A model generated the notes under the pieces. The model searched no databases. It was not told the origin of the DNA and saw only the letters and a list, made by a program, of their open reading frames with translations. A stretch of DNA of 64,000 nt, from assembly GCF_007860095.1 (NCBI RefSeq), contig NZ_SJPT01000006.1, forward strand, positions 248,001 to 312,000, read 5' to 3'. Of this stretch, positions 36,307 through 46,148 are shown in pieces. Numbering within the stretch: the first letter of the stretch is position 1; every line of letters begins with the position of its first letter. Position numbers and translations under genes: made by a program. The stretch comes from Novipirellula galeiformis. GTDB lineage: Bacteria; Planctomycetota; Planctomycetia; Pirellulales; Pirellulaceae.

Positions 36307-38205
36307 TCAACGTCGCCACGCCTCGGGAGGACGATGGGCGATTTTCTCTTTCGATTCACGAATCGTGTGCCGGTAGTAGCTTTCCAAGCACAACGTTGCC
36401 ATCGCCGTCGTGTAGACCGACCCGCCATAACCGCCCCAGACACTTTCGGTGGGCCATTGACCGTCGGGCAATTGCGTCGACAACAATCGCGACTGCAGCG
36501 CGGCGTTCCACTCCTGCCAGGCCTCGTCTTGCAATTGATGCAGGGCTAACGTGGCGTAATACCAGTAATAATAGTTGTCTTGTCCGACGCCGGGTTTCTG
36601 TTGCAACAAGGCCTGTTCGGCTTCGCGGATCTCAGCTGGAGGGACGCTTTCGCCGATCAGCAAACGAGTCGCGAGCGCCTCGGCCGTCATCGTCCGGCTG
36701 GGGGCTTCACCGGCTCGATAGCTCGCCAAGCCGCCGCCGCGTCCCGAGCGAACGCTGCGCAAAAATCGCTCCACGCCACGAACCGCAGCATGGCTGGGTG
36801 GAATCCCTGCTCGGCTGCCGGCATCCAACACCATCGCTTGCCACCCGAGTTGACTCAGATCTCCGGTATCGCCTTGGGTGTAACGCCACCCTCCGGTGCG
36901 AGCATGTTGCATGCTTTGGGTGTACTGCATCGCCAATCGCGCGGACTCAATGGCCGAAGGATCCTGAGTGATCGCAGCGGCTTCACACATCGCCAGCGCC
37001 GCCATCCCGTGCGCATAGGTCGCCGCGTACACCGAAGCCTCCCCCGCCAAGGAGCCGCTGGGCTTTTGATTTTGAATCAAATACGCGAGCCCTCGATAAA
37101 CGTTCTCGGCATACTGGCCTTGTTGATGCGTGTGACCTGAGCCCATCAGCGATAGCAGCGACAATCCCGTCAATGCCGTTTCGGCGCGGGCGCCCGCGCC
37201 ACCACGGCTCATCCCTAACGGTTGACGTTCCTGGCCAGCACCGCTGGAGCGTGGATCCCATGCCCCATCGGACCGTTGCTGGGCAACGAGATATTTCAGC
37301 GCCGCAGCGACGGCGGCCTCCGTCTCTAAGCTGCCGCCGGTGGCGATCAATGCGGCCGTCTTCGCTTGCCCCACGCGATTGGCAAAGTCGTTTGGAATCT
37401 CCCCCGGCACCGTTGCCCGATCGGCCGACGATGCGGAAACCGCCTGGGCCACGATTGGCTGAGACATCGCTTGCGGCGCTGTCGTTGGTTCCTCCATCGT
37501 GGCGGTATCCGAAGCCACCGCATCGTCGCGTGACTCCGTCGCCAACTCGGCTGCCGGAGTTTGAGCCAGCTCGGTCTCGGGCTGGGGTGCTTGCGACTGC
37601 GACGATTCAGACTGTGGATCGAACAGCTTTTGGAAATCAGCATCTAGCCGATCCATCATCGCATTGACCGCGGTGTCGGTGTTGGCCGCTAACGAATCCG
37701 GCATTTCGGATTCGCTCGGTTCCGATTCGGTCGGTTCGAGCATGGGCGGGGATTCGACATCGCGATGCGGCGCCTCGGCGGTTTCGACGCTGGGCGACTC
37801 AGCCAGCAATTCGGCCAAATCCGCGACCGGCAACGGGGAAATCGTTGGCTGATCGAAATCTTGTGCATGTTCTTCGATCTGTACCTCTGGATCGAAGGAC
37901 GAAAATTCAATGTCTTGAATCCCCAGCGAATCATCGGGCTCCGGATGACGTTCGGCGGCCCCCCCGCCGGTTTTGGGCAAATAGGGCACGAGGAAAAACA
38001 GAGCCAAATGCAAGGCGACCGATCCAATCAAACAAATGATTCCCGCTTGGCGTCCTTGGCGTTTCTGGCGACGGAACAACCACACCGTGATTAGCAGTAG
38101 TGCCACTGCGACGGCCGCGATCACGATCACCAAACGCCGATCCGCCCAGACCGGAAGCGGAGTGGAAATCGCGATCAGCGAAGAGGGAAACCAGTGGGAA
38201 AGCAC
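36307..38205 (-). CDS. Membrane-anchored prenyltransferase/squalene-oxidase-repeat (alpha/alpha toroid) protein
   Basis: A 632-residue protein. Two membrane segments (residues ~24-44, LVIVIAAVAVALLLITVWLF, and ~54-74, AGIICLIGSVALHLALFFLV) are followed by an acidic Pro/Gln/Ser-rich linker of about 200 residues (~85-290). The C-terminal ~340 residues are alpha/alpha-toroid repeats: YLVAQQRSDGAWDPRSS, LAYLIQNQKPSGSLAG, GGWRYTQGDTGDLSQLGWQ and TQLPDGQWPTESVWGGYGGSVYTTAMA. The DXDD motif of squalene-hopene cyclases is not seen, so it may be a binding rather than a cyclising domain. It is the last gene after ExbB and ExbD and takes the place where TonB might be expected (membrane anchor plus long linker). 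Function inferred only. Confidence 0.8.
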   Translation of the reverse strand: MLSHWFPSSLIAISTPLPVWADRRLVIVIAAVAVALLLITVWLFRRQKRQGRQAGIICLIGSVALHLALFFLVPYLPKTGGGAAERHPEPDDSLGIQDIEFSSFDPEVQIEEHAQDFDQPTISPLPVADLAELLAESPSVETAEAPHRDVESPPMLEPTESEPSESEMPDSLAANTDTAVNAMMDRLDADFQKLFDPQSESSQSQAPQPETELAQTPAAELATESRDDAVASDTATMEEPTTAPQAMSQPIVAQAVSASSADRATVPGEIPNDFANRVGQAKTAALIATGGSLETEAAVAAALKYLVAQQRSDGAWDPRSSGAGQERQPLGMSRGGAGARAETALTGLSLLSLMGSGHTHQQGQYAENVYRGLAYLIQNQKPSGSLAGEASVYAATYAHGMAALAMCEAAAITQDPSAIESARLAMQYTQSMQHARTGGWRYTQGDTGDLSQLGWQAMVLDAGSRAGIPPSHAAVRGVERFLRSVRSGRGGGLASYRAGEAPSRTMTAEALATRLLIGESVPPAEIREAEQALLQQKPGVGQDNYYYWYYATLALHQLQDEAWQEWNAALQSRLLSTQLPDGQWPTESVWGGYGGSVYTTAMATLCLESYYRHTIRESKEKIAHRPPEAWRR

Positions 38206-38374
38206 GTCGTCACCGTCGAGGAATCGAAATATCAGGCTTGGCTTTCAGGTGCGAGATAAGCGGGGATCGTTGGTCGCGTCATCCTCGACAGGTCGCATCG
38301 TGCTAGACAACTCGCACCATCCTCGACTAGGTGACGCCGCCCCCACGTGAGGAAGCCAATCGCATGATCGATGC

Positions 38375-38788
38375 TTAACGTCGTGTGCTTTTCGCCGACA
38401 ATCCGACTTGTTCCACACCGCTGCTGCGAACCGCATGCAGCACTTCGGCAACTTGTTGAAAAGAACTGGCACCGTCGCCACGGACGGCAACCTTCAACGC
38501 CGGATAGTTGGCATGTTGGTTGCGCAGCGTTTCGGATAACTCAGCAATCGTTAGCGGCGTTTCGTCGAGCGTGATCGAGCCATTCTCGGCAACGACTACG
38601 ACGCGTTCATCGGGGATGCGTGTCATCGAGCGGAGATCGCCAACCGAAGGCACATTGACATTAATTCGGCTTTCTGCCTCGCTGAATTTACTGCCGACCA
38701 TAAAAAAAATGATCAGCAGGAAGACGACATCGATCATCGGCGTCAAATTGATCGTCGCATCTTCGGCTCGTTCACGTCGAATTGCCAT
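38375..38788 (-). CDS. exbD: ExbD/TolR-family biopolymer transport protein
   Basis: A 137-residue protein. The conserved membrane Asp is Asp20 in NLTPMIDVVFLLIIFFMVGS, which carries protons between ExbB/TolQ and the periplasm. A small periplasmic domain follows (VVVVAENGSITLDETPLT; VAVRGDGASSFQQVAEVL). The frame is open up to 38851, but that extension is encoded by the dispersed repeat whose sequence recurs at 54.8 kb, so the ATG at 38788 (MAIRRERAEDA) is the real start. It lies between exbB (upstream) and the toroid protein gene, 170 bp before the latter. Confidence 0.92.
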   Translation of the reverse strand: MAIRRERAEDATINLTPMIDVVFLLIIFFMVGSKFSEAESRINVNVPSVGDLRSMTRIPDERVVVVAENGSITLDETPLTIAELSETLRNQHANYPALKVAVRGDGASSFQQVAEVLHAVRSSGVEQVGLSAKSTRR

Positions 38789-38820
38789 GCTTGGACTCGC
38801 TAAATTTTTTTCTCGGCGGT

Positions 38821-39004
38821 CTAGCCCGGACATTGCATCCGAACCACCCAAAATGTCTTAACCGTTTGCTCAGTAAAGTGTTATGGCTTTTGAAAATCAC
38901 AACCCGAAGCGTTAGCGAGGGACCGAGCTAAGAGTGGTCGTCCCTCGCTAACGCATCGGGTTATGAAACGCAGGCAACTTCAGAACGGACGCGTCGGGTT
39001 ATGA
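38821..39004. repeat. Composite dispersed repeat inside the exbB-exbD operon
   Basis: It begins TAGCCCGGACATTGCATCCG and includes AACCGTTTGCTCA. Then comes the palindrome ACCCGAAGCGTTAGCGAGGG ... CCCTCGCTAACGCATCGGGT (38911-38961), then GGCAACTTCAGAACGGACGC and a second GTCGGGTTATGATTTG. The first ~150 bp match 54801-54956 across both the unpaired and palindromic parts. It fills nearly all the space between exbB (stop 39021) and exbD (start 38788). Confidence 0.85.
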
Positions 39005-39020
39005 TTTGCTGCCAATGAGC

Positions 39021-40064
39021 CTACGCCGCCCGGCGTTTCCGCTGCGGCCGGGCGTTGCCCGAATTTTCGAGCCCTTCGGCCGAGATACAATCGACCACCC
39101 GTTGGCACAATTTGTCGATCTCGCCTAGGTAACGATCACTCTTGCTACTGAAATACATGTACGCCAAATAGGCTGGAATGGCGACCATCAACCCACCCGC
39201 TGTCGTCATCAGGGCGGTGCTAATGCCCGACGCTAACATCTCAGGACGTCCGATCGATTCTTGCGAGCTGATCGTTTCGAAGGCTTCAATCATCCCCAAC
39301 ACCGTGCCGAGCAATCCCAGCAGCGGTGCCACGTTGCTGATCGCGTGGAAGACGCGAACGAAGCGGCGAAGCCCATCGGCAACGCGATCTCCGGCATCCA
39401 TCACCGCTTGTTCGATCTCAAACATGGGCCGTCCCCAGCGTCGTACCGCCGCTTGAAACACTTCGGCCACCGGGCAATCGAACTCTTCGCAAATCTCGGT
39501 TGCCTCTTCATAACTCAATTGGCCATCTTCGACGCATTCGGTGAACCGCCGAACAAATGGCCGAGGGATCACGCGACCGCGACGCAGCGCCACCAAACGC
39601 TCGAGCGACAATGCGAACACCACCAGCGAGCAGAACGCCAAGGGGATCATCAACCATCCCCCTTCGGCAAACTTGCCAAAAATGCCTGGCAATCGCCAAG
39701 CCGACGCTTCCTCGTCCGCTGCTAACTCCGGTTCAGGCAGAGGTTCCGATGCGGTCGACGGAATGGCGGTCGAGGCAGGAATCGTGGGAATCCCACTGTT
39801 GAATTGAGCCGGCGCAGGTTGAAATTGGTTCTGAGAACTAAATCCGTTTTGCTGGGGGTAGCCGTTCTGTTGAGGGTACTGGGCGGTCGCAAGATCGAGA
39901 TGCGATATCCACCACAACAATCCGATGGCCAACACCCCCAACGGTGCCAATCGCGAGACCAGCCTTCCGGGATCGCGACGATGGAGGCGCATCGCCACTC
40001 GTTCGGGCGAACCGAAAGCAGGTGAAATCATCGTGATCGGGGCGTTGGTTATGCGATCGCTCAT
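39021..40064 (-). CDS. exbB: ExbB/TolQ/MotA-family proton channel protein
   Basis: A 347-residue inner-membrane protein with three channel-type membrane segments: WLMIPLAFCSLVVFALSLERL (~136-156), ISNVAPLLGLLGTVLGMIEAF (~241-261) with the family GLLGTV motif, and STALMTTAGGLMVAIPAYLA (~280-300). Before the core there is an additional membrane segment or signal (residues ~38-60) and a Gln/Pro/Asn-rich linker of about 70 residues (YPQQNGYPQQNGF), as in larger planctomycete ExbB proteins. Its ATG overlaps the stop of the upstream TPR gene (ATGA), so translation is coupled. With ExbD it would use the proton gradient to drive an envelope process. Confidence 0.92.
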   Translation of the reverse strand: MSDRITNAPITMISPAFGSPERVAMRLHRRDPGRLVSRLAPLGVLAIGLLWWISHLDLATAQYPQQNGYPQQNGFSSQNQFQPAPAQFNSGIPTIPASTAIPSTASEPLPEPELAADEEASAWRLPGIFGKFAEGGWLMIPLAFCSLVVFALSLERLVALRRGRVIPRPFVRRFTECVEDGQLSYEEATEICEEFDCPVAEVFQAAVRRWGRPMFEIEQAVMDAGDRVADGLRRFVRVFHAISNVAPLLGLLGTVLGMIEAFETISSQESIGRPEMLASGISTALMTTAGGLMVAIPAYLAYMYFSSKSDRYLGEIDKLCQRVVDCISAEGLENSGNARPQRKRRAA

Positions 40065-42061
40065 CGTTTTAACGTTGGATTCTTTGTTTTCGATGGAGCC
40101 CCCGATTGGGGAGACGTTGACTCGTCACTCGTCGACAACGCGGCAAGTCGGCGACTCGCTAGACCAGCGAACTCGCTATCGCCGTGTCGGCTCACCAGAG
40201 TCGAATAACAAACCGCAGCGTCCCGTGTCCTCCCCAATTGTTCAAAAGATTTTCCCGCTTGGACCAACGACGCGATCACCCAAGTGCCCTCGGGGTCGAT
40301 GCCTGCCACGCCGCGATAGGCCTCGATGGCTTCGACATACTTTTGTTGCAAATAGTATGTTTCTCCGATCATCCATTGCGCCCGCCCACGCAGCGACGCG
40401 TCGACTTGGCTGCTTCGCACCACCGACTCGAGATCGCTTCGCGCTTGATCGAACCGCAACCTTCGGATTCCCAATTCAGCCGACAACATCGCCACCAACG
40501 CACGCCCAAAGCGATTGTCACCGGCGGCATTGCGGGCGGCATCGACACGCTGAGTTGCTCGTTCGATTTGCCCCGTCGAGACCTCCGTCTCGGCACAGCG
40601 GAGCAGGGTGGCGAAATCGGTCGCCGCTCGTTGGTCCACGATAAAGACCCACCAAGCGTGAGCCTCCTCACGCCGCCCGGTTTGCATCAATGCCTCGGCA
40701 AACAAGCGTTCCATCGTCACCGTACGCGTCGGGTCTGCGGTTGCCGGAGTCGTCGATTGAGACGCCAATGCCAACATGCTCCAGCGTTCGTGACGCCCCG
40801 CCCAACGACAGGCCGATTCACGCGATTTCGCTTGCACGAGCGCAGGATCCGGGGGCGACAACAGAAACGTTGCCAATCGCTCCGCGTCGGACGGAGCCAA
40901 CCACTGCTCCAACACGTCGGCCGTGGTTTGCCCCGTTTTGTCGACCTTACCTAGCTGCACCACCAATCGATCCCAGTGGTTCAAATCGCCGTCGGCTGCG
41001 GCGATGCGAATCGCGATCGTTGTCATCGCGGAGGTCAATTGATCCACATCACGCTGCAGAATCATTTGCCGCAATGGGGCCGGAATTCGCTCAATGTCCA
41101 CCGCACCGAATTGGTTGAGCACGTCGCTGGCGGCATCCGATTCAGGCCAACGCTCGAACAATTGGTTCATCATGGCCGCAGCCTCTTCCTCGCGACCAAC
41201 CTGTTTCAAACATGCGATCCCCGCCTGAGACGCTCGGGCAGCGTCCTGGTGATCGGGAAAGGCATCCACAAATGCGATCATCAAATCGGCCGCTTCCGCT
41301 CCCCGCGATCCGGACATCGCCACCGCCCATGCCGCTCCCAACATCGCGGTCGGCTTTTGCATCGCGTCGGCATGTTCGGCGGCGAGCTGGTAGGCGGCCT
41401 CGGCCGTCCCGAGCTCGCGCTTCGTCAATGAATCTGCCCCCAGACGCAAACACAGTGCGACCGCCAATTGCTGTTGAGCGTCCGTCAACTGCTCGGGCGA
41501 GGCAAACATTTTTTGCAGCGTGGTCGCGGCAAGCGGCAATTTTCCTAGCTCCACAAACAAAGACGCGGCGGCAAGTCGAACTAACACCGCGGTCGCGGGA
41601 GCCACCTGTTTGCTAGCGGGCCGATCGAGTGCCGCGTTGGCACGACTGAAGAATTCGAGCGACTGGGCACCATCCCCCCCGTTTTGAAAGGCACGGCCAA
41701 GTTGAGCCAACGGCAACGTCAAATCGACGTCGGAATCAGGCTGATTAATGATTTGATCATCGTATTGTCTCGCCATTTCCGCCGCTTCGACGATCTGACC
41801 GGCGGCGAGATAGCGTTGAATCTGTTCTTTTAAACCGGAGACAAGGTCGTTTGAGCTGGCGGGATTGCCATCGGAACCGACAAAACGCGGCGTGCCAGTG
41901 GCTGAACCAGTCTCCCCCCCATCGGGTTCCGACTGCGATGAGATCGGCGGCTCTGTACCGCTGGGAGGGCCCGGTGACTGGGCAGCACCCCATTGAGGGA
42001 TTAGAGCGGCTACGACGATGCTCCAGCGGATCACCATCGTGATTCGCTGAGTTGCTATCAT
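40061..42061 (-). CDS. Exported tetratricopeptide-repeat protein, first gene of the ExbB/ExbD operon
   Basis: 666 residues from ATG 42061 (or 658 from 42037), each giving a signal peptide around MVIRWSIVVAALIPQWGAAQ; the frame is open to 42142. A Pro/Ser/Gly-rich stretch follows. The rest is helical with many TPR-like pairs: LAQLGRAFQNGGDGAQSLEFF, AMLGAAWAVAMSGSRGAEAA and GETYYLQQKYVEAIEAYRG, and near the end VQAGKSFEQLGRTRDAAVCY. It is probably a periplasmic scaffold resembling the TPR protein (YbgF/CpoB-like) that accompanies Tol systems. Its stop overlaps the exbB start by 4 bp, so both are made together. Confidence 0.83.
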   Translation of the reverse strand: MIATQRITMVIRWSIVVAALIPQWGAAQSPGPPSGTEPPISSQSEPDGGETGSATGTPRFVGSDGNPASSNDLVSGLKEQIQRYLAAGQIVEAAEMARQYDDQIINQPDSDVDLTLPLAQLGRAFQNGGDGAQSLEFFSRANAALDRPASKQVAPATAVLVRLAAASLFVELGKLPLAATTLQKMFASPEQLTDAQQQLAVALCLRLGADSLTKRELGTAEAAYQLAAEHADAMQKPTAMLGAAWAVAMSGSRGAEAADLMIAFVDAFPDHQDAARASQAGIACLKQVGREEEAAAMMNQLFERWPESDAASDVLNQFGAVDIERIPAPLRQMILQRDVDQLTSAMTTIAIRIAAADGDLNHWDRLVVQLGKVDKTGQTTADVLEQWLAPSDAERLATFLLSPPDPALVQAKSRESACRWAGRHERWSMLALASQSTTPATADPTRTVTMERLFAEALMQTGRREEAHAWWVFIVDQRAATDFATLLRCAETEVSTGQIERATQRVDAARNAAGDNRFGRALVAMLSAELGIRRLRFDQARSDLESVVRSSQVDASLRGRAQWMIGETYYLQQKYVEAIEAYRGVAGIDPEGTWVIASLVQAGKSFEQLGRTRDAAVCYSTLVSRHGDSEFAGLASRRLAALSTSDESTSPQSGAPSKTKNPTLKR

Positions 42062-42357
42062 CTGAATTGTAGCGCAAACGGGCCAATCGATCGGCAAATC
42101 CGAAATCCTCACGCCAAAATCGTTGGGGCTGATGGTTTTCATACCGCTTCGAAATACTCCAAACTACGAATATCCCGCAATCCCGTCTTTCCTGGGGGCT
42201 TTGTCGATTAGAGAGGCAAATCCGGCAAAAACAGAGCTAGGCTCCAGGGGTTCTTTCATCTACTCTGTAAATTGCGGCAAAACGCTGCATTTCCTGTTTT
42301 TCGGTCCGCTTTTCTGGCCCCCCCTTACCTGATGATCCCGAGCAAAAAACACTTCGC

Positions 42358-45300
42358 ATGCTAAAAGCACTCGAACTGGCCGGGTTCAAAAGTTTTGCCG
42401 ATCGGACCCGCTTCGACTTCCCGGATGGGATTACGGTCGTCGTTGGCCCCAATGGCTCCGGCAAATCCAACATCGTCGACGCCATCAAATGGGTCTTAGG
42501 CTCGCAAAGCGCGAAGAGTCTACGCGGCAAAGACATGTCCGACGTGATCTTCAAAGGATCACAAACGCGGGGCCCTGCGGCGTCGGCCGAGGCGACGATC
42601 ATTTTCGAGAACAGCGACGGGGCCTTGCCCGTCGACGCTCCGGAAGTCCACGTCACTCGCCGCGTTTACCGCAGTGGCGAAGCCGAATACCTGATCAACA
42701 ACCAAGCGGTCCGGCTCAAAGACGTCAAAGCCTTGATCCGCGGCACCGGGATTGGGATCGATGCCTACAGTTTGATTGAGCAGGGCAAGGTCGATCGCAT
42801 GCTGCAGGCCAACGCGAAGGATCGCCGCGCGATTTTTGAAGAGGCCGCTGGGATCAGTCGCTTCAAAGCCAAGAAAATCGAGGCCGAACGGCGACTCGTT
42901 CGCGTGCAACAAAACCTGACCCGATTGGGCGACATCGTTGACGAAGTTGCCTCGCGGCTCAAATCGCTACGCAGCCAAGCCAGCAAGGCCGAACGCTATC
43001 GCCAAGCATCCGACCGGCTCAAGGAACTGAGAACGCAAGTCGCCTGGACCGACTGGGCTGATCTGTCAAGCGAACACGAGACCTTCGAGGCCGAATTGAT
43101 TGCCGCGGTCGCACGGCACGAAGAATTGCAGACGCTGCGGGAATCGATGACCCAACAGCGGCAAGCGGCCGACATGCAATTGCAAACGATTGCCGAACAG
43201 GCCCGCGAGATTGAAGAAAAGCGATCGACGGCGTTACAGCGAATCGCGGAACTCAGCGGCCGACGCAACGCCGATAACACTGCGATCATCGACCTGCGTT
43301 CGAGTGTGGCGAAATCACTCGTCCGCGTTCGCCTATTGCAAAACCAAGCGGGCTCGGCCGCCGCCGCATTGCGAAACGCAAACGAGCGTCTCGCTCAATA
43401 CGAATCTGAACTGGCCGAGGTCCAAAAACGCGGTAGCGACGCCGAGGCACAGCGCGACAAAATCCAAGCCGAAGTCGACGAGGTCCGCAAGCAACGAGAC
43501 GCAGTTCAACAACGACATCTCGCGAGTGTTCGCCGCGTCGCCGATCTCGAAGCGTCACGTCAACGCTCCGAGCAACAGATCGCCGAAGTCGCTCGTTTGC
43601 TTGCCAGTCTCGGTAAACGCGTCGCCGCGGCGCGGACGGCGTTGAGCGAAGCGGAAACCGAATCCGAGCTTGCCCAGAAACGGGTCAACTTACTCGACGA
43701 GCAAATTGAACTCGCCGCCAAAGAAGTCGGATTGGCCGACGCAAAGCTTCAAGAAAGCCGCCGCACCTTGGCGCGGCGTCGCGAAGAGGCTTCGGCGTTG
43801 AAGGTCCGATTGCAAGGCGTTACCGAACGCTTGGGCGTGCTGCAAGATTTGCACCGTCGCCAAGAAGGGGTTTCGGGCGGAGTGCAGTCGATCCTGCAAC
43901 AGATGAGCGGTTCGTCCGACCCGTTGGCTCAATCGATGCACGGTATCGTCGCAGAATGCTTCGAGGTCGACACCCATGTTGCTCCCTTGATCGATGCGGC
44001 GTTGGGGCAACGTGCTCAATACGTGATCGTCAGCGGCGGTGACTTGCAGCAAGCGATCTTGAGTGGCAAGTTAGCGATCAACAGCCGCGTCGGTCTGATC
44101 CGGATCGACGAACTTCCGCGTCGTCGCCCAGGCGATCGCATTCGGCTCGATGGACTCAAGGGCGTGATCGGGCGAGGCGACCGCATGATCAAGTGCGAAG
44201 CGATGTTTGAACCGCTCTCGCGACATTTGCTCAGCAGCACGTGGTTGGTCGACTCGCTAGCGACCGCGTTGGGGTTGCGGAAACTCAGTGGTGCCGGGCT
44301 GCGTTTTGTCACCGCGACGGGTGAGTTGCTGGAAACCGACGGCACCATCGTGATCGGTCCGGCTAGTATTTCGACCGGTTTGATCAGCCGCCGCAGTCAA
44401 ATCACGGCAGCCGAGCAAGAGATCCAACATTATCAATTCCAACTGAAGGAGACCGAAGCGGAATCGACCCGTTTAGCGTCATTGGTTGACGATCAAGCGG
44501 CGGAGCTTGGCCGTATCGAGCAAAAGCATCGAGGGCAAATTACCGAGCGTGCCGCCGCCGTCGCCGATCTGCGTCATGCGCAAGAACGCTACCAGTCACT
44601 GCAAACGGCTCACGATGAACTTGATGCCGAAGTAATTGCCGCCAACGCCACACGAACGACGGCCGAACAAGAGTTCGCCGCAATGGGCAGCCACATCGCC
44701 AGCGGGCAACACGAAATTGAAACGCTCGAATTGGAAGCGGCCGAAATCGATGAAATGCTCTCCGGGGCACAAACGGCGCTGCAATCGTCCACCAGCGAAG
44801 TGATGGCAATTTCCGTCGACATCGCGCGAGCCGAACAAAAGTACGAAGCGCTGTCCACCACCATGCTGCAACAACGTCGCGACCAAAGCCAACGCGAAGC
44901 TGCGGTCGCCGAAGTGCGCAGCCAGGCCGAACAAGGCCGCACGCGATTGGATGAGCTCACGTTGCGAGTGCTTGAGGCAACCAACCGATTGGCAACCCTT
45001 AGTTGGGAATCGGACGCCAGCACGCATGACTTAGCGGCCTTGGCCGAATCGGCGGCAAAAGTACGTGCCGAAAATCGTCAAATTGTCAAAGCCAGCGAAG
45101 ACGCCATCAAGCAAACCAGTGTTGCCAGCGAAGCGGTCCATGCAATCACCGCGCGACGCGACAATGCCAAGATCCGCCGCGATACGTTGGCCGACCGCTT
45201 GCTCGAAGATTACGAAATCGATCTGCGCAATTCCGAGCCGCCCGAGGATCTCCAAGCTCCCGATGATCGACAAGCCGTCGAGGACGAGATCACCGAACTA

Positions 45301-45954
45301 CGCGCTCAATTGCAACGCACCAGTAGCGTCAACATGGAAGCGCTCGAAGAGCTCGAGGGACTGCAAGCACGCTACGATGAATTGCATGGCCAATACCAAG
45401 ACCTAACCGCCGCAAAGGATTCACTGCAGCGGATCATCGGACGGATCAACGCCGACAGCCGGCGGCTATTCCTGGATACCCTCGAAGCGATTCGGCAGAA
45501 CTTTCAAAAGCTCTATCGCAAGTCGTTTGGCGGAGGCCATGCCGATTTGATTCTCGAAGAGAACGTCGACCCCTTAGAAGCCGGAGTGGAAATCGTCGCC
45601 ACGCCACCGGGCAAACCGAGCTTCAGCAACTCGCTGCTCTCCGGGGGAGAAAAAGCGTTGACCGCCGTCGCACTCTTGATGTCAATCTTCCAATATCGCC
45701 CCAGCCCGTTTTGTGTCTTGGACGAAGTCGACGCTCCGTTTGACGAGGCAAATATTGGCCGTTTCGTGACAGTCTTGAATGAATTCTTGGATCACTCCAA
45801 GTTCGTCGTCGTCACGCACAGCAAAAAAACGATGACAGCAGCGACCACCCTCTACGGCGTCACGATGCAAGAATCGGGTGTCAGCAAGCAAGTCTCGATC
45901 AAGTTCGAAGACGTCAGCGAAGACGGCGAAATCAACGAAGGCGAAGCCGCCTAG
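42358..45954 (+). CDS. smc: Chromosome segregation protein SMC
   Basis: A 1198-residue condensin ATPase. N-terminal head: MLKALELAGFKSFADRTRFDF and Walker A GPNGSGKSN (residues ~32-40), then LIEQGKVDRMLQA and FEEAAGISRFKAKK. Coiled-coil arms occupy ~170-510 and ~690-1000. A hinge lies around 515-680 (GIVAECFEVDTHVAPLIDAALG). C-terminal head: signature LLSGGEKALTAVALL and Walker B CVLDEVDAPFDEAN (~1118-1131). Full length for the family. It compacts and separates chromosomes with ScpA/ScpB, which are not in the window. It starts at an ATG opposite the TPR/ExbB operon, with about 300 bp between. Confidence 0.97.
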   Translation: MLKALELAGFKSFADRTRFDFPDGITVVVGPNGSGKSNIVDAIKWVLGSQSAKSLRGKDMSDVIFKGSQTRGPAASAEATIIFENSDGALPVDAPEVHVTRRVYRSGEAEYLINNQAVRLKDVKALIRGTGIGIDAYSLIEQGKVDRMLQANAKDRRAIFEEAAGISRFKAKKIEAERRLVRVQQNLTRLGDIVDEVASRLKSLRSQASKAERYRQASDRLKELRTQVAWTDWADLSSEHETFEAELIAAVARHEELQTLRESMTQQRQAADMQLQTIAEQAREIEEKRSTALQRIAELSGRRNADNTAIIDLRSSVAKSLVRVRLLQNQAGSAAAALRNANERLAQYESELAEVQKRGSDAEAQRDKIQAEVDEVRKQRDAVQQRHLASVRRVADLEASRQRSEQQIAEVARLLASLGKRVAAARTALSEAETESELAQKRVNLLDEQIELAAKEVGLADAKLQESRRTLARRREEASALKVRLQGVTERLGVLQDLHRRQEGVSGGVQSILQQMSGSSDPLAQSMHGIVAECFEVDTHVAPLIDAALGQRAQYVIVSGGDLQQAILSGKLAINSRVGLIRIDELPRRRPGDRIRLDGLKGVIGRGDRMIKCEAMFEPLSRHLLSSTWLVDSLATALGLRKLSGAGLRFVTATGELLETDGTIVIGPASISTGLISRRSQITAAEQEIQHYQFQLKETEAESTRLASLVDDQAAELGRIEQKHRGQITERAAAVADLRHAQERYQSLQTAHDELDAEVIAANATRTTAEQEFAAMGSHIASGQHEIETLELEAAEIDEMLSGAQTALQSSTSEVMAISVDIARAEQKYEALSTTMLQQRRDQSQREAAVAEVRSQAEQGRTRLDELTLRVLEATNRLATLSWESDASTHDLAALAESAAKVRAENRQIVKASEDAIKQTSVASEAVHAITARRDNAKIRRDTLADRLLEDYEIDLRNSEPPEDLQAPDDRQAVEDEITELRAQLQRTSSVNMEALEELEGLQARYDELHGQYQDLTAAKDSLQRIIGRINADSRRLFLDTLEAIRQNFQKLYRKSFGGGHADLILEENVDPLEAGVEIVATPPGKPSFSNSLLSGGEKALTAVALLMSIFQYRPSPFCVLDEVDAPFDEANIGRFVTVLNEFLDHSKFVVVTHSKKTMTAATTLYGVTMQESGVSKQVSIKFEDVSEDGEINEGEAA

Positions 45955-46002
45955 CCCGGAGGGTTCACAGCCCAACGTATCAGGGATGAGTGGCGTTCTT
46001 TT

Positions 46003-46072
46003 CACAACCCGAAGCGTCAGCGAGGGACAATCATGCTTGATTTCGCCCCCTGCTAACACGCTTTGAATTTGC
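46003..46072. repeat. Dispersed palindromic repeat, decayed copy
   Basis: Left arm CACAACCCGAAGCGTCAGCG is intact. The right arm (CCCCTGCTAACACGCTTTG) is degraded. It is followed directly by a second copy at 46081. Confidence 0.7.
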
Positions 46073-46080
46073 GTTTCGTT

Positions 46081-46148
46081 CATAACCCGAAGCGTCAGCG
46101 AGGGACTCTCGCGATTGACTCGGTCCCTCGCTCACACTGTGCGTTATG
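46081..46148. repeat. Dispersed palindromic repeat, second copy
   Basis: Left arm CATAACCCGAAGCGTCAGCG and right arm GGTCCCTCGCTCACACTGTG with GCGTTATG. A trailing GCGCAACTTCAAACCGAACG (46170-46195) matches the tail seen at 38.97 kb. It lies between smc and the dockerin gene, whose stops converge. Confidence 0.75.

Noticed and set aside
38789-38851. N-terminal extension of ExbD
   Set aside because: Encoded by the dispersed repeat also present at 54.8 kb; the family start MAIRRERAEDA at 38788 fits better.
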